From NCBI RefSeq assembly GCF_001613545.1, contig NZ_BDCO01000002.1, positions 1,798,001 through 1,862,000 of the forward strand: a stretch of DNA of 64,000 bases, written 5' to 3'. Each line of letters starts with the position of its first letter. Position 1 is the first letter of the stretch. Of the stretch, positions 37,351 through 46,017 are shown piece by piece. A model generated the notes under the pieces. It had not been told where the DNA came from, did no database searches, and saw only the letters and a program-made list of their open reading frames with translations. The translations under genes were made by a program, and so were the position numbers. This DNA is from Terrimicrobium sacchariphilum (GTDB lineage: Bacteria > Verrucomicrobiota > Verrucomicrobiia > Chthoniobacterales > Terrimicrobiaceae).

Positions 37351-37740
37351 TTATTTCACCGGGGCAGCCTTGCCCACGCGGATCAACTGGGCCTCGATCT
37401 TGGCCAGCAAACGGTCAAGTTCGATCGGCTTGGTGTCATAGTCGTCGCATCCTGCCGCGAGAGCCTGTTCACGATCTCCGGCCATGGCATGAGCAGTCAG
37501 AGCGATGACCGGGATGCTTGTGGTGGCATCGTTTGCCTTGATCTGGCGCGTTGCTTCCCAGCCATCGACTTTCGGCAGGCTCATGTCCATCAGGATGACG
37601 TCTGGAGACGAGCCTGTCGCGTGCGCGATGCCTTCTTCTCCGTCTACGGCTATGACCACCTCGTATCCGCGACGGGAAAGTCTGCGGGAAAGCATGTCAC
37701 GGTTGAGTTCGTTGTCTTCCACCAGGAGGATCTTCGCCAT
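37351..37740 (-). CDS. Single-domain response regulator
   Basis: 129-residue CheY-like receiver with the acid pair E8-D9, phospho-acceptor D52 (ILMDMSLPKVDG), T/S at about 82 and K104 (YDTKPIE). There is no output domain. It lies between the hybrid kinase (20 bp upstream) and the DHp-REC-SpoIIE gene (1 bp downstream) and is probably a phospho-relay or diffusible receiver in that pathway. Confidence 0.93.
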   Translation of the reverse strand: MAKILLVEDNELNRDMLSRRLSRRGYEVVIAVDGEEGIAHATGSSPDVILMDMSLPKVDGWEATRQIKANDATTSIPVIALTAHAMAGDREQALAAGCDDYDTKPIELDRLLAKIEAQLIRVGKAAPVK

Positions 37741-37760
37741 ATATACGTCTTGAGATGGTA

Positions 37761-40268
37761 CTAAACTTTGCGGGATGCTTCCAGCATCGCCGTGATGTCC
37801 CGGAGGAGCTTCTCACGGTCGACGGCGCCTTTTTGTAAAATGGAGTTCACCCGCCCGGCGAGTTGGGCACGTTCTTCCGGGGTGAGATCTTTGGCGGTAA
37901 TCACGACCACGGGGATGCCGGCGTAGTCGGGTGTCTTGCGCAGGAGGTCGAGAAACTCGAAGCCATCCATCACTGGCATCATCAGATCGAGCAGGATCAG
38001 AGCAGGCTTTTCCTCTGCGATCAGGTCGAGCGCCTCGCGACCGTTGGACGCTTCCTGGTAGCGGATTTTTTCCTTCTCGAGGATGCGGCCTATCAGCGTG
38101 CGATTGCTCTCCTCATCCTCCACGACGAGGATGTAATCCTTTGGATGTCCTCCGAGCTTTAGCAGCACCTGTCGGAGTTGTTCCTGGTTGACCGGCTTGG
38201 TGAGGAACTCCGAAGCACCCAGGCTGAAACCCAGGTTTCGATCTTGAAGCATCGTCACCATGATCACCGGGATGGAGCTTGTTGCCGGGTCGGATTTCAG
38301 TTTGCTCAGGACCGACCAGCCATCCATGCCGGGCATCATAACGTCGAGGGTGATCGCGATTGGAGGTTGCTTCCGCACGAGTTCCAGAGCATCCGCACCA
38401 CTTTGGGCCACGACCACGGAGTATCCGGATTTTTCCAGCGTCCGCTTCAGGATCTCGGCGGAATCCTGGTCGTCATCCACGATCAGGACGTTTTGCTGTT
38501 GCTGAGCCTTTGCCGGGGTCGGGGCGGCTCCCGGTGTGGTGAACTCCTGCGGCACCTTGGGAGCTGTGACCGGAAGATCAACCGTGAACTCCGTGCCCTT
38601 GCCCGGTTCGCTCGTCACGCGGATGTCCCCCCCGAGCATCGTGCAGAACTTGCGGCTGATGACAAGGCCGAGACCTGTGCCGCCGTATTTACGCGTCGTG
38701 GAAGCATCGGCCTGACTAAAGGCCTGAAAGAGCCTGCCGAGCTGTTCCTGGGTCATGCCGATGCCTGTATCCGCCACGGCAAAAAGAATGCGCTCTTCGG
38801 GTGCCGGGGTGCGTCGGACGGTCAGGGATATACGACCATTCTCGGTGAACTTTGCCGCATTGCTTAGCAGATTGAAAAGCGTCTGCCGGACCTTTGTTAG
38901 GTCGGTATGAATGATCCCGCAGTCGCTGGCGATATCGAGATCGAGCGAGTTGCCATTCTTTTCCACCAGAGGCTGTATGGTGGCCACGACATCTTCCACC
39001 ATTCCCTGGACCGCAAAATCCTCGAGGAAGAGTGTCATCTTGCCCGCCTCGATCTTCGACAGATCGAGGATGTCGTTAATCAAAGCCAGAAGGTGTTTAC
39101 CTGCCCCGCGGATTTTTTGCAGATCGGGAGTGAATTCTTTCAGGTCCATGTCCTCCGCCTCTTCGATCAGCATCTCGCTATAGCCGATGATGGCATTCAT
39201 CGGAGTGCGAAGCTCATGGCTCATATTGGCCAGGAAGGTGCTCTTCGTGCGGTTGGCAGATTCTGCGGAGTCCCGCGCCCGTAGAGCCTCCTGCCGGCTG
39301 GCTTCCGTCTGGGTGAGTGCATCGGAAAGCCGGGAGGCCAGCCAGAAGGAGACGATCAACACGCCGAGGATAATGGCGCTCGCGAGCCCGTAGACCTGCC
39401 AGATGATGGCGATCGTACGGGCCGAGACGTCAGGCAGATACATCGCCGCCACCACATCGTAGTCCCATGGCTGGAAGGTCGCGATGCGAACATGCCATTG
39501 CGACGAGAGCCTTTCGTGTTTGGCGACGCGCTTGGCGAGGGCCGAGACATTCTCACCCGCAGCATTTTGCGTATGAAAAACCACCTCGTCGTCGTGATCG
39601 AGCAGTGCGAAGAATCCATTCTCCAGCACTCCCCGGGTCTCCAGCGCATCGCGGATCGTCGAAAGCGTCTCGAGAGCGTAACCGACATAATAAATACCGA
39701 TGATCTCGCCGTTTGCCGCGCGTATTGGCTCGTACCCGGTGATGTAGGGCTTGCCCAGGATTTCCGTGACTCCGAAAAAGCTCTGCCCCTTGAGAATGGT
39801 CTCGATCACAGGACCGGTGGGGTCGAGGACGGTGCCGGTGGCGCGGGTTCCATCCTTGTGCAGGACATTCGTGCTGACACGGACAAACTCATTGCCGCGT
39901 TTCTCAAAGATCGTCGCGGTACCGCCCATGATGGCTCGCACCTTGTCCACCAATGAGGTGTCCATGCCGACGAGATGGTCTCCAAAAGACAGTCGGAGTC
40001 CCTTTGGGGTTTGTGCCAGGTGGGCCGGTCCCATTTCGGAGCCGAGCAGCTTCAGCAGGCGCATGGAGGAGTGCACCAGCTCGAGGTAAATGCGGTTGAT
40101 GGCGTCGAGCACATCATCGACATGATCCATCTTGGCCATCATCTGCTCCTCGGCCTCGTGGCGGATGTAATTCGACAATCGCTTGAAACCGACCAAGCCC
40201 GCACCCGCGACTGCGAGCGCCACAAAAAGGAACCAAAGGACAACGTTGGTGCGGAGAGAGCGTTGCAT
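37761..40268 (-). CDS. Membrane Cache-domain hybrid sensor histidine kinase with two receivers
   Basis: 835-residue sensor. A TM helix (about 8-28) and another (about 286-311) flank a periplasmic Cache3/Cache2 sensor (about 35-282, with ATIFEKRGNEFVRVSTNV and GYEPIRAANGEIIGIYYVG). HisKA spans about 340-410 with H351 (NMSHELRTPMNAIIGYSEM), and HATPase_c about 455-568 with intact N, G1 and G2 boxes. REC1 has D642 and REC2 has D761. The frame extends upstream to 40364, but ATG 40268 puts the TM helix at the N terminus. It heads the kinase-REC-SpoIIE operon. Confidence 0.92.
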   Translation of the reverse strand: MQRSLRTNVVLWFLFVALAVAGAGLVGFKRLSNYIRHEAEEQMMAKMDHVDDVLDAINRIYLELVHSSMRLLKLLGSEMGPAHLAQTPKGLRLSFGDHLVGMDTSLVDKVRAIMGGTATIFEKRGNEFVRVSTNVLHKDGTRATGTVLDPTGPVIETILKGQSFFGVTEILGKPYITGYEPIRAANGEIIGIYYVGYALETLSTIRDALETRGVLENGFFALLDHDDEVVFHTQNAAGENVSALAKRVAKHERLSSQWHVRIATFQPWDYDVVAAMYLPDVSARTIAIIWQVYGLASAIILGVLIVSFWLASRLSDALTQTEASRQEALRARDSAESANRTKSTFLANMSHELRTPMNAIIGYSEMLIEEAEDMDLKEFTPDLQKIRGAGKHLLALINDILDLSKIEAGKMTLFLEDFAVQGMVEDVVATIQPLVEKNGNSLDLDIASDCGIIHTDLTKVRQTLFNLLSNAAKFTENGRISLTVRRTPAPEERILFAVADTGIGMTQEQLGRLFQAFSQADASTTRKYGGTGLGLVISRKFCTMLGGDIRVTSEPGKGTEFTVDLPVTAPKVPQEFTTPGAAPTPAKAQQQQNVLIVDDDQDSAEILKRTLEKSGYSVVVAQSGADALELVRKQPPIAITLDVMMPGMDGWSVLSKLKSDPATSSIPVIMVTMLQDRNLGFSLGASEFLTKPVNQEQLRQVLLKLGGHPKDYILVVEDEESNRTLIGRILEKEKIRYQEASNGREALDLIAEEKPALILLDLMMPVMDGFEFLDLLRKTPDYAGIPVVVITAKDLTPEERAQLAGRVNSILQKGAVDREKLLRDITAMLEASRKV

Positions 40269-40399
40269 GTCAGGTCGTTGCAGACGGCTTCGCCTGCGTG
40301 GCGCAACCTTACGAGACGGCTGGGAGGGAACAAGTCGAAATCTTTTTCCGCGTTCGCTCGCCAAGTTGCTATCCTGCGATTATAAGTAAATTAAATATC

Positions 40400-40798
40400 A
40401 TGCACGACTCTGAAACGGTACGGCTCGGTGTAGTGGGAGCCCATTTGCGAGGTTTGCCGCTGAATCATCAGCTCCTTGAGCTGGGAGCCCAGTTTGCCGA
40501 GCAGACGGTTACTGCACCGGAATATCGATTCTATGCTCTCCCGGGAACTACCCCGCCTAAGCCTGGACTCGTGCGTTCGCTCCAGAATGGCGGTTCAATC
40601 GAAATCGAGATCTGGAATCTGGGTTTCACCAGTTTCGGTCGCTTTGTGGCCGCCGTTCCCTCGCCTCTCGTGATCGGCAACGTGAAGCTCGCCTCCGGCG
40701 TCTTTGTGAAAGGGTTCCTTTGCGAGGAATACGCCATTGCCGGTGCTCAGGAAATCACGAGCCTCGGTTCCTGGCGGAACTTTGTCGCTGGCTCTTGA
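40400..40798 (+). CDS. Stand-alone allophanate hydrolase C-terminal-like protein
   Basis: 132-residue protein whose whole length resembles the small C-terminal domain of allophanate hydrolase (AtzF): VVGAHLRGLPLNHQL at residues 9-23, YRFYALPGTTPPKPGLVR, and a closing VKGFLCEEYAIAGAQEITSLGSWR. The amidase domain that normally precedes it is absent. The domain is a gamma-glutamylcyclotransferase-like fold in known structures. It is divergent from the hybrid kinase across 131 bp and convergent with gpsA. ATG 40400 is preferred over an upstream start inside the kinase region. Confidence 0.75.
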   Translation: MHDSETVRLGVVGAHLRGLPLNHQLLELGAQFAEQTVTAPEYRFYALPGTTPPKPGLVRSLQNGGSIEIEIWNLGFTSFGRFVAAVPSPLVIGNVKLASGVFVKGFLCEEYAIAGAQEITSLGSWRNFVAGS

Positions 40799-40801
40799 GC
40801 T

Positions 40802-41818
40802 TTACCCCTGGCGGTGATCCCGGTCAGATTCCGGCTTGGGAGGGCGGCCCAGCAGTCCCCACATCGCCTCGTGCGGTGGCTTGTTCTCGTAGAGGACGGA
40901 ATAAATCTCGTAGGTGATCGGGGCCTCGATGCCCAGCTTTTGAGCGACCTGCCAGGCGCTGAGCGCGGTCGGTATTCCCTCCGCCACCATCTGCATGGAC
41001 TCCTGGATCTGGGCAGGGGATTCCCCCCGGCCGAGACGCTCGCCGACCTTGCGATTGCGGCTATGGCGGCTGAAGCAGGTCACCATGAGGTCGCCCACGC
41101 CACTGAGGCCGAAAAACGTCTCCCGGCGACCGCCCATTGCGATACCGAGGCGCATCATCTCGGCGAGCGCACGGGTTACAAGGCCTGCCTTGGCGTTGTC
41201 ACCCATGTTGAAGCCATCCGACACTCCCGCTCCGATGGCGAAGATGTTTTTCAAAGCACCGCCGAGCTGGATACCCATCACATCATCGCTCGTGTAGGCG
41301 CGAAATGTCGGCAGGGAGAATACCCGCTGCAGAGGCTCGAGCAGTTCCGGCGATTTTGAGCCGAGTACACCCGCTGCCGGAATGCGCTGGGCCACCTCCT
41401 CGGCATGATTTGGACCGGAAAGCACCGCCACCGGATTCTCGGGAAGGATTTCCTCGATGATCTCGCTCATCAGCTTGCCGGTGTCGTGCTCGAGTCCCTT
41501 CGTGCACGAAACGATGACGGCTTCCTTAGGCAGCCCGAGGCCAGCGAGCTTGCCGCATACCTCGCGGAGGGCCTTGGAGGGAGGTACGAGCAGCATCAGG
41601 TCGGCATCCAAGGTGTCGGCCAGATTCCCTGTGGCATAGACGTTGGGAGGGAGCCGGACGCCCGGCAAATAGTCCTCATTGGTTCGCTGGGAAACCAGTT
41701 CCTTGGTGACCTCGGGGTTATGCGCCCAGAGGCGAACCGCGGTGCGGTTTTCCGCTAGGAGGAGTGCCAGAGCCGTGCCCCAGCCACCTGCTCCAATGAT
41801 GGAAATCTTTTTGTACAT
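40802..41818 (-). CDS. gpsA: Glycerol-3-phosphate dehydrogenase [NAD(P)+]
   Basis: Makes sn-glycerol-3-phosphate from dihydroxyacetone phosphate for phospholipid synthesis. It has 338 codons. The NAD-binding motif GAGGWGTALA is at residues 8-17, the catalytic lysine lies in LGGALKNIFAIGAGVSDG, and SRNRKVG is conserved. The frame extends into plsY, but ATG 41818 gives the family start MYKKISIIGAGGWG. It lies 11 bp after plsY, the next user of its product. Confidence 0.96.
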   Translation of the reverse strand: MYKKISIIGAGGWGTALALLLAENRTAVRLWAHNPEVTKELVSQRTNEDYLPGVRLPPNVYATGNLADTLDADLMLLVPPSKALREVCGKLAGLGLPKEAVIVSCTKGLEHDTGKLMSEIIEEILPENPVAVLSGPNHAEEVAQRIPAAGVLGSKSPELLEPLQRVFSLPTFRAYTSDDVMGIQLGGALKNIFAIGAGVSDGFNMGDNAKAGLVTRALAEMMRLGIAMGGRRETFFGLSGVGDLMVTCFSRHSRNRKVGERLGRGESPAQIQESMQMVAEGIPTALSAWQVAQKLGIEAPITYEIYSVLYENKPPHEAMWGLLGRPPKPESDRDHRQG

Positions 41819-41829
41819 CGTGAACCTCG

Positions 41830-42474
41830 TCAGGTTTGGGGGCTGGGACGCTTCTTTTCGAACTTTTTCTCCGTTCCGGCCAAAAGTCTTTGAATATTCG
41901 GTCGGTGACGCCACAGCGCCATGATGCAAAGAATCCCCGCAACCGAGACGCGCAGCCAGTCACAATGCCCCATCAAAGTCAGCACAGCGGATGCGGTTGG
42001 CAGGGTGATCGATGCGCCGATCGAAGCGACCGAGACATACCGGGTGACAAAAAAGAGAATCAACCAGACGGCGAGACCGCTGATGAAGACCATGATCGGG
42101 AACAGCCCGAGCATCACTCCGGCGGAAGTCGCGATACCTTTGCCTCCTTCGAAGTTCAGCCAGACGGGGAAATTGTGTCCCACCACGCAAAACGCAGCTG
42201 CCACGACCCCCATGGGGATGGCATAGGCCGGGGCGATCGGCTCAACGATGGCCACCGTACCGGCGGTAGCCACGAACCCCTTGAAGGCATCTGCGGCAAA
42301 AACCAGGTATCCCCACTTCTTTCCGAGCACTCGTAGCGCATTGGTGGCACCGATATTTCCGCTACCCTCCTTGCGGAGGTCAACCCCCCGGGCTCGGCCT
42401 ACGAGAAAGCCGCTGGGTATCGAGCCCAGCAGGTATGCACCCACTATGGTGCTGAGTAGCAAGATCCAAAGCAT
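41830..42474 (-). CDS. plsY: Glycerol-3-phosphate acyltransferase
   Basis: 214-residue integral membrane enzyme that transfers an acyl group from acyl-phosphate to glycerol-3-phosphate. The three conserved motifs are present: GSIPSGFLVGRARGVDLR with GSGNIGATNALR, and GHNFPVWLNFEGGKGIATSAG. Five membrane segments are expected. ATG 42474 is chosen over an upstream frame start at 42525. It is co-directional with gpsA (11-bp gap) and divergent from msrB. Confidence 0.95.
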   Translation of the reverse strand: MLWILLLSTIVGAYLLGSIPSGFLVGRARGVDLRKEGSGNIGATNALRVLGKKWGYLVFAADAFKGFVATAGTVAIVEPIAPAYAIPMGVVAAAFCVVGHNFPVWLNFEGGKGIATSAGVMLGLFPIMVFISGLAVWLILFFVTRYVSVASIGASITLPTASAVLTLMGHCDWLRVSVAGILCIMALWRHRPNIQRLLAGTEKKFEKKRPSPQT

Positions 42475-42533
42475 CGGGTGGTAAATGGATGGATGGGCGG
42501 TTGCTCTCAAGCAAAAATGATGCACCTTTTCGT

Positions 42534-43085
42534 ATGACCAAGGCCTTCGCGGCGATAATCCTGAGCATCACTCCACTTTTTTCCGCCATGTCATCCAGCA
42601 TTTCCGATTCTCTTCCCGATCAGGTTACTGTCGTTCTTGCCGACGAAAAAGGGCAGCCTTTGCCACCAAAATCGGTTCCCACCGTGAAAAAGACCGATGA
42701 GGAGTGGCTGACGCAACTCGGACCCGAGCGGTACAAGATCCTCCGGGCTCAGGGAACCGAGATTCCTTTCTGTGGGCTCCTGCTCGATAACAAAAAGAAA
42801 GGGATATATTTCTGTGCGGGTTGCGACCTTCCGCTTTTCAGCTCGGATGCGAAATTTCATTCCGGCACGGGATGGCCGAGCTTTTTCCAACCGTTTGCAA
42901 GGGAGAATGTTCTGGAGTTGCGAGATACCAGTCATGGGATGATCCGCACGGAGATCAGGTGCGCCCGATGTGGCGGCCATCTGGGACATGTCTTTGAGGA
43001 TGGCCCAAAGCCGACGAATCTGCGGTATTGCTTAAACTCCGAATCCTTGGTTTTCCGCGAGTTTCCGGCCAAGGGAGAGCACTGA
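42534..43085 (+). CDS. msrB: Peptide-methionine (R)-S-oxide reductase, probably exported
   Basis: 183-residue MsrB. Residues 1-24 look like a signal peptide (MTKAFAAIILSITPLFSAM), so it probably acts in the periplasm. The zinc pairs are C94/C97 (YFCAGC) and C143/C146 (RCARCGGHLGHVF), and the catalytic Cys is C166 in RYCLNSESLVF. The family core HSGTGWPSFF is intact. ATG 42534 is favoured because it gives the signal peptide. The frame opens at 42489. Confidence 0.92.
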   Translation: MTKAFAAIILSITPLFSAMSSSISDSLPDQVTVVLADEKGQPLPPKSVPTVKKTDEEWLTQLGPERYKILRAQGTEIPFCGLLLDNKKKGIYFCAGCDLPLFSSDAKFHSGTGWPSFFQPFARENVLELRDTSHGMIRTEIRCARCGGHLGHVFEDGPKPTNLRYCLNSESLVFREFPAKGEH

Positions 43086-43136
43086 GCGACCCATAAGGGA
43101 AAGGCCGGGAATGGGGATGCCCGCGAATCTTCGGGC

Positions 43137-43394
43137 ATGGGAATACTCTCTGCAATCATCATTGGGCTGCTCGTCGGAGCGATCGCGAAACTTTTGATGC
43201 CGGGTCGTGATCCGGGTGGGTGGATCATCACCATCCTCTTGGGAATAGCCGGTTCCTTCGTGGCGGGATTTCTGGGCCGTTCTCTCGGCTGGTATCAGGA
43301 CGGCGAACCGGCAGGATTTCTCGCCTCTGTCGGCGGAGCGATCATCATTCTCGTCCTTTACCGTTTGATCGGCGGCCGCCGCCGCTCGGTGTAA
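43137..43394 (+). CDS. GlsB/YeaQ/YmgE-family membrane protein
   Basis: 85-residue protein with three hydrophobic segments. Family features are IIIGLLVGAIAKLLMPGRDPGGW and LLGIAGSFVAGFLG, with a short basic C terminus (GGRRRSV). Members are often called transglycosylase-associated or general-stress membrane proteins, with uncertain function. It lies 51 bp after msrB. Confidence 0.92.
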   Translation: MGILSAIIIGLLVGAIAKLLMPGRDPGGWIITILLGIAGSFVAGFLGRSLGWYQDGEPAGFLASVGGAIIILVLYRLIGGRRRSV

Positions 43395-43423
43395 CGGAGG
43401 TTTTCATCAATCCGAAAGCGGGG

Positions 43424-43460
43424 AGCGTGTCGATCGGCCAGGTTTGGCGATTGACACGCT
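43424..43460 (+). other. 13-bp stem-loop before the tandem DUF5069 gene
   Basis: AGCGTGTCGATCG (43424-43436) can pair with CGATTGACACGCT (43448-43460), including one G-U pair, around an 11-nt loop. No T-tract follows. It lies 30 bp after the GlsB-like stop and 25 bp before the DUF5069 start. It may be a structured leader, a Rho-type stop or a regulator-binding site. Confidence 0.55.
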
Positions 43461-43485
43461 ACAGCGTAGTGGGGATTTACTGGGA

Positions 43486-44409
43486 ATGACGATTATCCCC
43501 GAGTTGCGCAGTCCCTCGGACCCCGTGGGTGGACTGGTTTTCTTTGGCCGCACCTGCGACAAAATCCGGCTTCTCGGCGCAGGGAAGCTTCCCGAGCTGT
43601 ACCTGCCTTTCCTGGGTAAAAACTCCGACCGCGGGATGGACTCTCGGGTCTGCCGCCTGCTTCAGGTAAACTATCGCGATCTGGAGAAGGTTGTTCTCGA
43701 TGGAGCAAGTGATGAGGCTGCGCTTGCCTGGGCTTTTCAGAACGGCACCAAGCCGACGGATGAGGAGATCGAAATTTTCAACGCGTTCGTTCAAAAGCGC
43801 GGCTGGAGGGACGAGGCGACGTCTGTGCTTCGGAAATCCGTAGCCGAGGCAGGCTATCCCGCTGATCAGATTTCCACCTTTGTCGATTACATCGACTACG
43901 ACGAGGGACGTCCGCTTAAGTTTGCCCCGGACCCAGCCCCGCCGACAAAGCAATTACCCGCAGCGAATCCGTTGCCGGAGTTGATCAGCCCGCATACGAA
44001 GCTCGGCGGCGTCGTCTATCTCGCCCGCATGATCAGCAAGATCCGCCTGCACGAGAAGGGCGGGCTGCCGCCAGCCTGGGTGGAAAATCTCGGCGCCAAG
44101 GGGAGCTATTTCGACGGCCGCATCTGTCGCTTTCTTGGGGTGGAGTTTGAAGATCTGGCTGCACAGGTCAAAGCCGGAGCCTCGGATGAGGAAGTGCTGG
44201 CCTGGACGCGAGCCAATGGTCGCAAGTTTTCCGAGGATGCGCTGACGATCTGGAACGCCTTCATGACGAAGCGCGGCTGGCGCGATGCCGGTACGGCGAC
44301 GCTGACTCAACGCCTTGAGGAAGCCGGTTACCCGGCTGGCGCGGCGTTGACCATGTTTGACTTCATCGACCTCGATGAAGGACGTCCTCTGGTCTCGCAG
44401 GGAGCGTAA
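43486..44409 (+). CDS. Tandem DUF5069-domain protein
   Basis: 307-residue protein made of two homologous halves of about 140 residues joined by a Pro/Ala-rich linker at about 148-162. Matching segments are IRLLGAGKLPELYLPFLG and IRLHEKGGLPPAWVENLG, then FNAFVQKRGWRDEATSVL and WNAFMTKRGWRDAGTATL, and finally FVDYIDYDEGRPL and MFDFIDLDEGRPL. DUF5069 proteins are frequent in Verrucomicrobiota, with no known function. Start ATG 43486 gives MTIIPELRSPSD. It is convergent with trpS. Confidence 0.85.
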   Translation: MTIIPELRSPSDPVGGLVFFGRTCDKIRLLGAGKLPELYLPFLGKNSDRGMDSRVCRLLQVNYRDLEKVVLDGASDEAALAWAFQNGTKPTDEEIEIFNAFVQKRGWRDEATSVLRKSVAEAGYPADQISTFVDYIDYDEGRPLKFAPDPAPPTKQLPAANPLPELISPHTKLGGVVYLARMISKIRLHEKGGLPPAWVENLGAKGSYFDGRICRFLGVEFEDLAAQVKAGASDEEVLAWTRANGRKFSEDALTIWNAFMTKRGWRDAGTATLTQRLEEAGYPAGAALTMFDFIDLDEGRPLVSQGA

Positions 44410-44421
44410 CGATGAACGTAC

Positions 44422-44451
44422 GCGGTCGGCTTAGGTCAGGCCGACCGCTTT
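44422..44451. terminator. Hairpin between DUF5069 gene and trpS
   Basis: Perfect 9-bp inverted repeat GCGGTCGGC / GCCGACCGC (44422-44430 and 44440-44448) with a 9-nt loop, then TTT on the plus strand. It spans the trpS stop codon (44431-44433) and so could stop transcription from either of the two convergent genes. Confidence 0.5.
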
Positions 44452-45393
44452 GCGCACCCGCTGCATGACCGGCGTGGCGAGGGCATTGGCCTTCTCCGCG
44501 CCTTCCTTGAGGACACGGTCGACATATCCCGGATCGGCGAGAATCTCGGCGCGGCGCTCCCGCATCGGGGCAAAGTACGTCCAGATCGCCTCAAACAGAC
44601 GCTGCTTGAAGGTGCCATAGCCCACTCCGCCGCTCTGGAACTCGGCGACCATCTGGTCGTAGTCCGCTCCGCTGGCGACGAGCTTGTACAGGGCGAGTAT
44701 GTTGGAGTTTTCGGTCGGCTTGGGAGCCTCGATGGGCGTGGTGTCTGTCTTGAGGCCCATGATCTTCTTTCGGAGAGGCTTTTCCTCTTCAAACATCCCG
44801 ATCGTGTTCCCATAGCTCTTGCTCATCTTTTCGCCATTCACCCCAGGAACGACCGCGGCTTCCTCGCGGATGCTGGGCTCGGGGAGCTTGAGGGTATCGC
44901 CGTAGGCTTCGTTGAACTTGATGACCAGATCACGCGCGACCTCGATATGCTGCTTCTGGTCCTTGCCCACCGGCACGAGATCGCTGTCGTAGATGAGGAT
45001 GTCCGCCGCCATCAGCACCGGGTAGGCGAAGAGGCCATGCGAGGGAATGAACCCTTTCGCCAGCTTATCCTTGTAGGAATGGCAGCGCTCGAGGAGGCCC
45101 ATCGGCGTCAAGACGCTGAGAATCCAAGAGAGTTCGGTTACCGCCGGGACGTGCGATTGACGGAAAAAGCAGGCCTTTTGCGGATCAAGCCCGCAGGCGA
45201 GAAAATCGATGGCGACATCGCGAATGTTTTTGCTGAGGTCGGCGGCATTGCGGACCGTCGTCAGTGCATGGTAGTCCGCGATGAAGTACAGGGCCTCGCC
45301 CTGATCCTGGAGCTCGATGGCAGGACGCATCATGCCAAAGTAGTTGCCGAGATGCAGGGTGCCCGAGGGCTGGATGCCGGAAAGAATGCGCAT
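44431..45393 (-). CDS. trpS: Tryptophan--tRNA ligase
   Basis: Class I aminoacyl-tRNA synthetase of 320 residues, which is normal for TrpRS. The HIGH-type motif is HLGN at residues 14-17 (SGIQPSGTLHLGNYFG), and KMSKSYGN lies near residue 194. It has a 177-bp upstream gap before the ASCH-domain gene and its own promoter is expected there. It is convergent with the DUF5069 gene. Confidence 0.97.
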   Translation of the reverse strand: MRILSGIQPSGTLHLGNYFGMMRPAIELQDQGEALYFIADYHALTTVRNAADLSKNIRDVAIDFLACGLDPQKACFFRQSHVPAVTELSWILSVLTPMGLLERCHSYKDKLAKGFIPSHGLFAYPVLMAADILIYDSDLVPVGKDQKQHIEVARDLVIKFNEAYGDTLKLPEPSIREEAAVVPGVNGEKMSKSYGNTIGMFEEEKPLRKKIMGLKTDTTPIEAPKPTENSNILALYKLVASGADYDQMVAEFQSGGVGYGTFKQRLFEAIWTYFAPMRERRAEILADPGYVDRVLKEGAEKANALATPVMQRVRKAVGLT

Positions 45394-45570
45394 GGGAAGA
45401 AGGAGAAAAAGTTAAGGTCTCGCGGTAGGCCGAGCGAGAGAAAATTCCGCCCGGTAAATGTCCAGGCAGAACGAATCACTCGCCAGCAATGGCTCGGCAG
45501 CGGCGACGGGCGTCCTGGCGCGTCGGTCGCCCGGGCGGTCGAGCGACACAGGCTCGCCTTGCCCCTGCCT

Positions 45571-46017
45571 TCACGGCTCAGTGGTTGCGTCTTTTTCGAG
45601 ACCGCTCTGGGATTCCTCGGGATAGACGTAATTGTATGCACCGTCGGGGAGCATGAGGTACTTGGGATTCACTTCGAGTTCGTAAACGCCGAGCCGGGCG
45701 GGAACGAATCGATTGTAGGCGGCTGGGCGCACGTTGGTGAGTTCCCAAGCTTGAAAACCATTCTGGTATGTCTCCATGCGCGATTTTTCCAGATCCTCGG
45801 GAGTCCAGTCTCGGACGGCGACGATGTCGACCAGTGCCACGATGGCGCCGGCATCATCCGCTGGAGTTTCGTCACTGAGCGGCACGCTGTTCTGGACGAT
45901 GAGCAGATTGTGCAGGGGCAGGGTGGGGGGCTGCCAGTCGCGTACGTCGATCGTCTTGCGACCGGAGCGAATGAGACTGCCTGCGGGAGAGAGGACCGAG
46001 AGTGCCTGGAAAATCAT
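45571..46017 (-). CDS. ASCH-domain-like protein
   Basis: 148-residue protein from ATG 46017. The N terminus (MIFQALSVLSPAGSLIRSGRKTIDVRDW), a central DDAGAIVALVDI strand and a WELTNVRPAAYNRF segment resemble the ASCH fold, a PUA-like RNA-binding or activating-signal domain. The C-terminal 35 residues are charged. It overlaps the annotated end of yraN by 146 nt in another frame. If yraN carries a frameshift, the two would be separated by only 5 bp. Confidence 0.6.
   Translation of the reverse strand: MIFQALSVLSPAGSLIRSGRKTIDVRDWQPPTLPLHNLLIVQNSVPLSDETPADDAGAIVALVDIVAVRDWTPEDLEKSRMETYQNGFQAWELTNVRPAAYNRFVPARLGVYELEVNPKYLMLPDGAYNYVYPEESQSGLEKDATTEP

Noticed and set aside
45500-45530. GGCGAC / GTCGCC inverted pair upstream of trpS
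   Set aside because: It is GC-rich with several such pairs, has no T-tract and no conserved trp leader features, and is too weak to call an attenuator.
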